DNA from: Apricaphanius iberus
Lineage: Eukaryota > Chordata > Actinopteri > Cyprinodontiformes > Aphaniidae
NCBI GenBank assembly: GCA_028564705.1
Contig: JAPXFQ010002904.1
Span: 1,798,001 to 1,862,000 of the forward strand
Length of the DNA: 64,000 bases
Direction of reading: 5' to 3'
Numbering within the stretch: position 1 is the stretch's first letter; the number at the start of each line of letters is the position of its first letter. The notes under the pieces are model-generated. The model did not search any database, was not told the DNA's origin, and worked only from the letters and a program-made list of their open reading frames with translations. This document shows positions 36,201 to 44,043 of the stretch, one piece after another. Made by a program: the position numbers and the translations under genes.

Positions 36201-39032
36201 AGCCCTGTCCTGGTACAGTAGAAACTTAGCTTCACTTTATCACAGCTGCTCCAGACTAGAATATGGTTATAATAGGGGCATACATTCACGGTGCAAAGCC
36301 CTCTTCCTAGTTTAAAGACTCTCTCTGTAACTTTGCGGATTGCCCTCTGTCGCCCTCTCATGGCTTGCGGCGTAATGCGGATATAACAAAACTGTACAGG
36401 AGAAACACTTTATTTTAAAACTTTTTCAGCAGTAATGACCTGAAATAACCCAAGTCTCTCATTGTTGAGGAGGAGTTCTATGTTATGATCAAATCATAAC
36501 ATTTCAGTGTTTGGAGGAATTATTGATTTTATAACTCAATGTTTAAGTCGTATTAGTGAACAACAAACCCAAACCATCAGTCCTCCACCACCATACTTCA
36601 CAGTTGGTACTTGTGCTGGTACAGATGTGAAGTTCTGCCTTATGACCATTCATCACTTTGGTCACAGAAGCAAACAGAAACTGCTCTGAAGTGCTGTCTG
36701 TATTTGAGCAGCAAAGATGCTTTATCAAGAGATTTTACCTCACCCAGTTTTTCTAACTGCTGCTGAGGTGGAAAAGGGGAGTTTGTTTAATTCATTTCCA
36801 TTTTAGTCTGATTTTGTATCCTCCTTAAAACCTACTGGTTTTAAATTGTTGTTTATTTCATGATGCTCCAGAGTTTTTATTTTGTTTTATGTTGCATATC
36901 AAATGCATCCTCATAAAAAAGTTTACTTTCTGTTTTAGATTCTAGGAATCAATATATCACGTTATTTTACGTCACAATAATGTAACAATATTCAAAAGCT
37001 ATGTATAATTTTTTTGTATTTTATTTCTTACAATTTGCATGGAACCATTAATGATCATAGTATTTTTTGTAGTAAAATTGAAAGTTAATTGGTAGTTTGT
37101 GGCTGTTTTCATCTTCATTCCTTTGGATCAACTAGATCTACTAATAAAACTGGATGTGCTACGTATGACACTGACTAGAGTGATTATAATACTGACAGGT
37201 ATTCTACCGTTAAATTCATTTTTAAAATATACACTCATTGGTCACATTAAGTACAACTGCTTGTTAATGCAGATTTCTAATCAGCCAATCACACGGCGGC
37301 AACTCAATGCCTTTAGGCATGTAGACATGGTCACGATGATCTGCTGCATCAGAAAGGGGGAGAAAGGTGAGTTAAGTGACCTTGAACGTGGCATGGTTGT
37401 TGGTGCCAGACGGCTGGTCTAAGTATTTCAGAAACTGCTGATCTACTGGGATTTTCACTCACAACTATCTTAAGGGTTTACAGAGAATGGTCCAAAACAG
37501 TGAGGGCCAGTTCTGGGAGTGAAAATGCCTTGTTGTCAGAGGAATGTCCAGACTGGTTTCGAGCTGATAGGGAGGCAACAGTGACTCAAATAACCACTCG
37601 TTATAACTAAGGTTAGCAGAAGAGCATCTCTGAGTGCACAGTACGTCTAACCTTGAGGCAGATGGGCTACAGCAGCAGAAGACAACACCGGGTGCCAATC
37701 CTCTGTCAGCTAAGAACAGGAAATTGAGGCTACAATTCACACAGGGTCAGTACAATCGGAATGTAGAAGATTGGAAAAATGTTGTTTGGTTTGACTCTCA
37801 ATTTCTGCTGCGACATTCGGATGGTAGGGTCAGAATTTGGCGTCAACAACTTGAAAGCATGGATCCATCCTGCCTGGTATTAACGGCTCAGGCTACTGGT
37901 GGTGGAGTAATGGTGTGGGGGACATTTTGGGCAACGCCACAGCCTACCTGAGTATTGTTGCTGACCATGTCCATCCCTTTATGACCACAATGTACCCATC
38001 TTTTGATGGCTACTTCATGTGCCATGTCATAAAGCTCCAATCATCTCAGACTTCTTTCTTGAACATGACTATGTCACCAGATCTCAGTCCAATAGAGCAC
38101 CTTTGGGATGTGGTGAAGCCGGAGACTTGCATCATGGATGTGCAGCCGACAAATCTACAGCAACTGCGTGATGACATCATGTCAATATGGACCAAAATCT
38201 CTGAGGAATGTTTCCAGTACCTTGTTGAATCTATGCCATGAAGGGTTAAGGCAGTTCTGAAGGCAAAAAGGGGGTCTAACCCAGTGCTAGCAAGGTGTAC
38301 CTAATAAAGTAGCCAGTGAGTATATAGTCTTATCCCAATATATTGTATCATCCCTCCTGTATTGTGATGCATATTTTATATCACCAGATTCTTGTCCATA
38401 CACTTCCCTACTAGGTGTTCTGTACAAAACCATCACAAAGATCTTTTCAGTCAGTTTCTTCCTTTTATTAAATATGATGTCAAACATACAACATGTGATA
38501 CCCCAAATTATGAATACAGAATCGTAATAAATGAAGCTTCAAACAAAGAGCTCAGTATTTGGTTAAAAGAGGGTCGTTTCCTCAGCAGTGCCGTGTTCAT
38601 CAGCTCTAACTGCTGCAATGCTCCTCTTGTTTAGGTGGTGAAACTAATGAAGCCCATTGTTGCTGCTTCCTGTCACGTTCTTGGGCACAAGGATGTCAAT
38701 AAAGGTGAGCCTTATTTATCGATGAATGTTTGTTAATGTGGGTGACAGCAGTTAGTCGTGGAAAGCAGAGGAAATACACCCCAGCTACTCTTTTTTTCTA
38801 GTGTGTGTGGAGTTCTTCAGTATTCCGCTCAGTTTCACTAATCTGTCTGCAATGATCAGCTGTCGACTCCGACTCTTAGTTTCTCCCATTTTCTCCCGCA
38901 GAAACCCAGAGCATAGTGGTTGCTCTGCTGAAAGAGCTGGCCCAGAGGCACGCTGCAGAATTTCAAGCAGCAGAGGCGTGTCTTACAGCAGAGCAGCGAG
39001 CAAAACTCTCTGCCGCCGCCACCATCCAGTAA
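24219..39032 (+). CDS. ipo4: Importin-4 (karyopherin beta family nuclear import receptor)
   Basis: IPO4 carries cargoes such as histones H3/H4 with ASF1, and ribosomal proteins, into the nucleus in a Ran-dependent way. Thirty coding exons join in phase: 24219-24284, 24582-24668, 25574-25653, 25741-25782, 25869-25998, 26833-27012, 27142-27207, 27279-27380, 27483-27566, 27732-27887, 27974-28027, 28111-28220, 28301-28409, 30050-30179, 30367-30480, 30615-30728, 30829-30952, 31468-31579, 31653-31795, 31876-31953, 32075-32132, 33585-33690, 33788-33981, 34069-34119, 34249-34374, 35534-35760, 35844-35976, 36108-36212, 38635-38704, 38902-39032. The product is 1093 aa (human 1081), built of HEAT repeats. 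Conserved blocks include ALFALGQFSE, VFGLG.LA, the IDDPDLRRCTY block and QAEYDAML. Acidic loops lie in exon 10 (EDEEDDGG), exon 19 (seven Asp in a row) and exon 24 (EEADDED). Donors after exons 3 (GTCTGC) and 26 (GTATCC) are weak but keep phase. Confidence 0.97.
26154..26785. mobile_element. PIF/Harbinger-like MITE in ipo4 intron 5
   Basis: Near-perfect terminal inverted repeats are visible: AGCCTAGTTTATGCTTCT at 26154-26171, and its inverse AGAAGCATAAACTAGGCT at 26768-26785. They are flanked by TTA on both sides (26151-26153 and 26786-26788). TTA target-site duplications are the hallmark of PIF/Harbinger elements. The 632-bp interior has no transposase frame. Confidence 0.8.
28790..29680. 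repeat. Repeat-rich part of ipo4 intron 13
   Basis: At 28840-28945 is an AATCGATT-rich MITE-like piece (CTGAATCGATTGTT, AATCGGTTTAATTG). At about 29285-29400 is the tail GGTAACCTGTACAGGGTGGA..CCCGCCTCCCG..GAGAAGCTGAATAAATAATGGGTGGA, which has the form of the 3' end of common fish LINEs (CCTGTCCAGGGTGTACCCCGCC, GGATGGATGG). No open frame is attached. The intron is 1640 bp while most others in this gene are 70-900 bp. Confidence 0.5.
31082..31392 (-). mobile_element. GATACC/TATCGG-rich MITE, copy 2 (ipo4 intron 17)
   Basis: Perfect short terminal inverted repeats are visible: CTAGGAATG at 31082-31090 and CATTCCTAG at 31384-31392. Inside are GATGATACCACTTTTTTCG, CAATACCGATACTTGGAT and AACGGTATCGGCAT, which are the inverse of blocks in the copies at 4860-5222 and about 51650-52008. 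At 311 bp, this is the best-bounded copy. Confidence 0.7.
32760..33200. mobile_element. Decayed DNA-transposon fragment in ipo4 intron 21
   Basis: It contains GTAGAGTCCACCAGAATTTT, CCCACAGCATCACATATTCTCC followed by ACCATACTTTGTAGCACC, and CTTCATCTTACCAGAGC. This run of motifs recurs in fish Tc1/mariner-type relics read antisense (compare CCTCCACCACCATACTTCACAG at 36579-36600 and CTCATCTGGCCAAAGCACAG at 52339-52358). No ends could be defined and no frame survives. Confidence 0.4.
34413..35177. mobile_element. hAT-like MITE in ipo4 intron 25
   Basis: The left end has GGGGTGTCACAATCTCGAT (34416-34434) and the right end GAGAATCATGACACCCCTA (35159-35177). They are inverse to each other over the GGGGTGTCA core, and the TCGAAATCGATCGAAAT stretch at 34440-34456 recalls ATCGATTTCGAT-rich hAT MITEs. 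It has no transposase frame. I could not identify a clean 8-bp duplication, so exact ends are uncertain by a few bases. Confidence 0.6.
36520..36800. mobile_element. Decayed DNA-transposon fragment in ipo4 intron 28
   Basis: It has the antisense Tc1/mariner-type block CAAACCCAAACCATCAGTCC directly followed by the CCACCACCATACTTCACAG block, then CTTATGACCATTCATCACTTTGGTC. Ends are not definable. It lies next to the better preserved Tc1-like element in the same intron. Confidence 0.4.
37229..38324 (+). mobile_element. Tc1/mariner-family transposon with broken transposase (ipo4 intron 28)
   Basis: The left end ACACTCATTGGTCACATTAA (37231-37250) and the right end, inverse of ATACTCACTGGCTACTTTAT, form imperfect terminal inverted repeats of about 28 bp with TA at both edges. 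The interior translates in pieces to a Tc1-like transposase: a helix-turn-helix region near 37370-37480, RKLRLQF..Q near 37717-37750, the first catalytic-Asp region VVWFDSQF near 37780-37803, HPFMTT near 37972, and SPIEHLWDVV near 38086-38115. Compared with an intact family member it lacks parts around 37920 and 38015-38075, including the second and third catalytic regions in full. It is a dead copy in plus orientation. Confidence 0.85.
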
Positions 39033-39108
39033 ACCACTGCCGCCCAGCCCTGATCCTCAGAACTCCCTTTTCTAAATGTTTTAGATTCCATTCAATGTTT
39101 CAATGACA

Positions 39109-39114
39109 AATAAA
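39109..39114 (+). terminator. ipo4: Polyadenylation signal of ipo4
   Basis: AATAAA lies 77 bases after the stop codon in the context GACAAATAAAGCAATC. It gives a very short 3' UTR of about 90-100 bases. Confidence 0.8.
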
Positions 39115-39219
39115 GCAATCTGAATTCTGCGTCAGCACCACCGATTGAACTGTTTCTAATTCCTCTAAATTAGATTAAATAGCATACCGGTGGGCTCTGT
39201 TTATCAGCTTGGTGACTTC

Positions 39220-39375
39220 TGAAGGAAATTAGTTGAACAGATTTTAATTTCGGATTATCAAATTAAAGGGCGTTGGATAACAGAAAACACAGCGGAAGTT
39301 TTTGGTTATAATGTAACAAAACGCAGCAAAGCACCAGGGGAAGTGAATACTCTTGAGAGGTGCTTTATTTTTTAT
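39220..39375 (+). mobile_element. Tc1-like terminal fragment between ipo4 and the next gene
   Basis: GGTTATAATGTAACAAAACGCAGC and GGGGAAGTGAATACTCTTGAG (39305-39357) correspond to the right-end block of the Tc1-like family also seen at 13101-13163 and 44665-44740. It sits between the two convergent genes. Confidence 0.45.
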
Positions 39376-39641
39376 CTCATGGTTAAAAGAACAGGGTCAG
39401 CACGGTGACCAAGCTTCCTAAAAGTGATTAGAAGCAGCTGAATTCTTGTTTTGATGTGGTTTATGTTTCTCACTTTTTCACATAACTCACTTTGCACAGA
39501 AACCGGTCGAATCAGAACCAAGTACCCAAAGTTTCAAACTAAAGCCGGAGTTTGGAGTGATCGTTGTTTAGCGCACCGCTGTGACCTCCACCAGTCTGAC
39601 CGGCTGTCATTTGAGTGGCTGTGTGAGTTCTGGATGGCCGA

Positions 39642-39647
39642 TTTATT
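39642..39647 (-). terminator. Candidate polyadenylation signal of the unrecognised minus-strand gene
   Basis: On the minus strand this reads AATAAA, 91 bases after the stop codon at 39739. A second one at 39369-39364 falls in the Tc1-like fragment. The ipo4 and minus-strand transcripts would end about 0.5 kb apart without overlapping. Confidence 0.5.
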
Positions 39648-39738
39648 TTCTGCTTCTCTTTGCAACACCTACAGTCTAAAATGGTTCACGCAGATGGGCT
39701 GTTTCTACTGTAACAGCAACCGGAATATAACTAGGATC

Positions 39739-41118
39739 CTAGGTGACGTTTAGACCTGGCTGTCTCTGCTTCCAAGGCTGAATGTCCATCCCTGTCCGAC
39801 AGAAGGAGCGGTCAGTGTGGGCCTCTGTGCTGTACAGAACCTCCTGGAGCTGTTCATCTCCTGGCTTCTTGGCTTTCACTCTCACCTGTAGCAGCAGAAC
39901 AAACACACCTTTACCACTTCTGCCCATTCTTCATACGCTCCCCCAATAAATTACCTCCTACCAGTGTTGGGAGTAATGCATTACAAAAGTAATGGGTTAC
40001 AGGAATAGATTACTTTTTTTCAGTAAGTAATGTAATGCATTACTTACAAAATATACAGCAATATATTACAAGTTACAATTTCAGTAAATTTAAATTGTTT
40101 TTCTAGCAGACTAATGCAACAGACCAATTGAAGTTGGAAACAGTAGAACAAGATCCACCATCCACTTTCTGTTGCTCAAAACTAAAACAGAATCAGGACG
40201 GCTGAGGAAAAGATCGATTAACATTTATTACATTATTCACAGTTTTCCTAACCATGTGTTGTAAGACTTCAGACTTCGGAGTCTCATCTTTGTGATGAGC
40301 ACTTTCAGCACCTTCTTTTGATTAGATTTACAAACAGTATGAAATCGAGGGCATGCAAAGGAACTTGAGACTTAATTTTAATAAAATGGTGTTAAAAATA
40401 CAGTTTTTGTGGTGAAACTTGTGTAAAATGTAAACCGATAAGTTACGATGGTTGGAAGTCGTGTTAGATATTTAAGATGTTTTGCCAAAAGCAACTTAAA
40501 GTAGTGTAACTCCGTTACATTTTTATGACAGTAATATGTAATGCAAACATAACATTTTGACATTGTAACTAGTAATGCGAAATATATTACAATTTCTTTG
40601 TAACTTGCCCAACACTGCCTCCTACCTCCAGGATGGTCGTCTCCTTCTCCTTCAGCTTCCCGGTTTTGTTCTTCACCTGCGTCTTCTTGGTGTCGACCCA
40701 CACGATCCTCTCCTTCACGTCTGACCTGGACACACACACACACACACACACACTTGATGATGAACCTCTGCTTTTAAAACCTTCTTCATCCGACATTATG
40801 TACCCACTCTTGGATTCCCAGATCAGCCAGCGTGGTTTCCAGGAAGGGAAAGGCTTGCTGAGAACCGTCGGCTTGCAGCTCGATGGGCAGCGCTACAGAC
40901 ATGGGGATGTCCTGCTCCACCTCCACGCGCACCATCACGCCCTGCGGCTTGTCTCGGCCTCCATCGCTCTCTCCCTCCTCCAGCGAAGCCTGCTCTCTGT
41001 CTGCCGCCAGCTTGAGTCGCTGCACCTCCTGTCTCCTGCAGATACTAGCGGGGTGCGCTCTCCTCACCTGGTGATGAAGGCCTCCAGAAAGCGTGAAAGC
41101 ATGCAGACCTGAGCTCAT
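39739..41118 (-). CDS. Unrecognised three-exon gene, about 185 aa
   Basis: I do not recognise the family. Coding exons in transcription order are 41118-40808, 40725-40626 and 39885-39739, GT-AG and in phase, giving 185 aa if the ATG at 41118 is used (205 aa from 41178). Exon 1 encodes a charged, probably helical stretch (RQEVQRLKLAADREQ) and then a conserved-looking segment (VMVRVEVEQDIPMSVALPIE). Exon 2 is Lys-rich (SDVKERIVWVDTKKTQVKNK) and exon 3 ends with TGMDIQPWKQRQPGLNVT. There is no signal peptide or membrane helix. Codon use and CpG content in exon 1 look like real coding sequence, and the three frames join without a stop. The start is doubtful: a donor-like GTGAGG (41067) and acceptor-like CTGCAG (ending 41036) lie only 32 bases apart. 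Intron 1 (82 nt) has a GT microsatellite where the pyrimidine tract should be; intron 2 carries a hAT MITE. Confidence 0.65.
39962..40617. mobile_element. hAT-type MITE inside intron 2 of the unrecognised gene
   Basis: The ends are CAGTGTTGGG (39962-39971) and its exact inverse CCCAACACTG (40608-40617), each followed inward by TAATGCATTAC/GTAATATATTAC-like sequence. It is flanked by perfect 8-bp direct repeats CCTCCTAC (39954-39961 and 40618-40625). An 8-bp duplication with CAGTGTTGGG ends fits hAT. The 656-bp interior has no transposase frame. The right duplication is exactly the first 8 bases of the host intron, including its GT. Confidence 0.9.
40731..40753. repeat. (CA)n microsatellite in place of a pyrimidine tract
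   Basis: On the minus strand this is (TG)n ending five bases before the CCAG of the exon 2 acceptor of the unrecognised gene. It occupies most of the region where a polypyrimidine tract would lie. Confidence 0.9.
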
Positions 41119-43790
41119 CCCTCCACGCTGATATAAGCAGCCAGAGAAGATGTGCGGAATGTGTCGCCCTGGTGTCAAGTTTATTAGACTGTCAGAGAGC
41201 TGACTGACGGATGGTCGGAGGTTGTGTGAAAATCCGCGCTGGTACAGGATGGAGAGAGAGGCTCATTCTCAGCACAACATACGGGAAGCCGCAGTGGAAA
41301 CGCTCAGAGCGAGTGATTCATGTGTTTTGGATGAACACGTAAGGGACGGAGAAACATCCGACCTCAGGTTCATGGATGACAGATTAATGATGTTGACCGC
41401 CTGATCCCGTCCTCTGCTCCTCCTCTTGTCCCCTCGAGGTGAACATCATGTCGGCATATGAGCTTCTCACAGCACCGTTATTTTCTCCATTACTGGCAAA
41501 ACACAAAACGTCTTCTTTGTCCAAGACCACTGCTATAAGCAGAGGTGGGTAGTAACTAAATACATGAGTAACTTAAAAAAAAAAACTATCGGAGTGATTC
41601 TACTGGACCAGTATTTCTCAAACGTTTTACAGTAGGTAAAAGCTGAGAAAATGTCGAGCTCTCCAAGTACCACAATCATGACCAACTTAACATGCAGTAG
41701 AGAAGCCTTGTTTAATTATAGACTCTTAAAAAAGGAGGCTTATTTACTCCTAATAAGGATTAGTTCTTAGTAATTGTTGACACAGCCACACTGTGTGTCA
41801 ATGATACATTTTTAAATGTTATTTTCAAAAAATACTTAAAACTTTCCTCCAAGTACCACAGTTTGAGAATCCTGGTACTAGACTTTTTTACATTATAGTA
41901 ATATTTTCAGGAAGTCTTGCTACTCTTACTTCAGCAAAGTTTCTGGCTACTCTAACCACAGTGAGTGACTTTACTGAATTAAACTGAACGCTTGTAAATA
42001 TGCGCCTTTGGAGATCAAGTGAGGGTACCTTCCCTTGGTCTACCATATATACATGCTGTAAGTTCTGGTTTCATTAGTTTTATGTTTAAAAAAGATTATC
42101 TCGAAAATAGTATTCTAGTCAAATTAGTTATTTTGTAATTGTCACATATTTCTATTTATTTGAATCTTTAGAATTTGCCCATCACTTTACATTTTTGTCC
42201 AAATACATACTTTAAAAAATATATAAAATCATATGCAGTGATCTCAGAACAAGTACCGGTACTCAATAGTTGAGCAGCCTTTTTTACCAGATACTTTTTA
42301 CTTTTACTCAAGTAATCTTTTGGATTATTACTTTTTCTATGGTAAAACTATGTTAAAGTACTTGAGTATTTTCTTTTTGGCTGCTCTATCCACATCTGGC
42401 TATAAGATGCCCTCATGGATTATGTTTTGAAACATGGAACGTTCCGATTTTTGCAAAGCTTAAGATTTCTAAGGTCCTCCAGCTTTCAGCGCCAAATGTC
42501 AATTGTACAAACGTTCATGGATAGATGGACAAATATGGATGGGAGAATAAGACAATGAATTTGGAAAGGCAATCGAATAGTCAGACCATTTGGAAAAAGA
42601 ATGAGATGGACTGCACGATTGTATGGATGGACAAATTATAAGGTAATATAGGAATAAGGGGACGATACACAAATGGATCTATAGAAAAACAGGATGGATA
42701 TATGGTTGTTTGGAGAGGAAATAAGATGGAAGGGTGTCATTAAGAAATGGATGAAGACAATATTTAGTCTGTTTTTTTTCATTTACTTTCTTAGCCTTAC
42801 GTAAATGAGATTCCATTATCTTTAGGCTGTGTTGGAACCTTGGAGCTCTGCATGTTTGATTTCCATGGACGACAACAAATAATCCTGACACACCACCACC
42901 AGTTTTCCCACCTGCCAGCCTCTGACCCTGCCTTCCTGTAAACACAGTGAAGTCACATTCCCATCTTCATTTGGGGATTTTCTGCAGGGCAGTAACCTCC
43001 ATGTCTGTGCACATTTAGATGTCTAAACCTGTAGAGGCTGCATGTTTGTATCAGAACATGATCTAAAAGTTGGAGAGTATTTCCAGGGAGAGAACGGCTG
43101 TTACCAAAACTATTCATACACACGGTCATTCCAGCAAGCTGATGTAAATGAGGATTTCTGCCCTCTGACTGCAGCACGGACCTCAGCTCAGGCCGGAGTC
43201 ATGCAGACGTGCCATAAAAATAGTGGTGCGCCTTTTATTTAACATGCAATCACTTCATCTAGGTAACTATTTTAAACATTGCTCATTTCTACTATTATTG
43301 TGCTTTTACCCAATAAGTGGATGAGAAACAGATTCAGAATCTGAGTTTTTTTTACCACGGTACCCAAAAAAAAGCATAAAAACCACCCTCACCAATCTAC
43401 AAGTGTATCCCTGTATGAAGAGACTCAAACATTGCTCTTAAAAAGAAAACTTAGCTATGATAAAACAAGCTAACCCATTTAACCGGTTATTTAGGTTAAA
43501 TAATAAATATGTATTGTGTTTAAAACAAATCTAAAATGTAAATGCTTCTGTTATTGATCTCTTACTTGAAGCAACAGTATTAAATTTGTTTTAACAGAAA
43601 ACACAAAAAATGATACTTTAAGTTTTGAAACTTCAGCCTTTTAACCATTTTAATTTTTTTACCCCAATATAAGGAAAAAGAGGAAACTTTACACTTTGCG
43701 TTTAGAAAAAGTCAAACAGCATTTTAATAAAACATTTACTTTAGTTGAAAAAAAGCAATACAATCAAGATTGCGCTTTTTTTTTTTTTAC
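41119..43790. other. Intergenic region between the unrecognised gene and rec8
   Basis: It contains a hAT MITE (41540-42398) and a degenerate GATGGA/ATGGAC tetranucleotide-like tract (about 42515-42760). The rest is AT-rich sequence with no supported gene. The left edge (41119-41470) is somewhat CpG-enriched and probably contains the promoter of the minus-strand gene. The right edge holds candidate 3' ends of rec8: ATTAAA on the minus strand at 43797-43792 would give a 3' UTR of about 0.25 kb. Confidence 0.45.
41540..42398. mobile_element. hAT-type MITE with perfect 8-bp target duplication
   Basis: The left end CAGAGGTGGGTAG (41540-41552) and the right end CTATCCACATCTG (42386-42398) are imperfect inverted repeats. 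They are flanked by GCTATAAG on both sides (41532-41539 and 42399-42406). The 859-bp interior has ACTTAAGTA/TACTTGAGTA-type subterminal repeats (for example TACTTTTACTCAAGTA near 42298-42314 and AAGTACTTGAGTA near 42356-42368) and no transposase frame. Confidence 0.9.
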
Positions 43791-44043
43791 ATTTAATGCA
43801 TTAAAATCTCTTCATGTTTAAATAATCAATAAAACACATGAACTAATAAAATATTTAAAAGATTAAAATCTTAAAAATTGGCTTTAATTTAGTGAATCCA
43901 TTTTTTTAAAAATGCTCAAAAACAGCAAACTGTAGAAACAGATGATTTCTTTTTAACGTGACAGTAAAATAAAAAAATGCTATCTTATAGCAGAACAAAT
44001 TCATTCTACTATGAACTATTAGCGTCTGACCAAAGGTGACGTT

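Noticed and set aside
40633..41112. A 159-codon open frame on the plus strand
   Set aside because: It is antisense to exons 1 and 2 of the minus-strand gene and runs through the CA microsatellite. The minus-strand exons have proper splice sites and phase, while this frame has none.
41125..41140. TATA-like CTTATATCAG on the minus strand as a promoter for the unrecognised gene
   Set aside because: It is only about 15 bases from the candidate start codon, too close to place a transcription start and leader, and the sequence is in an open frame.
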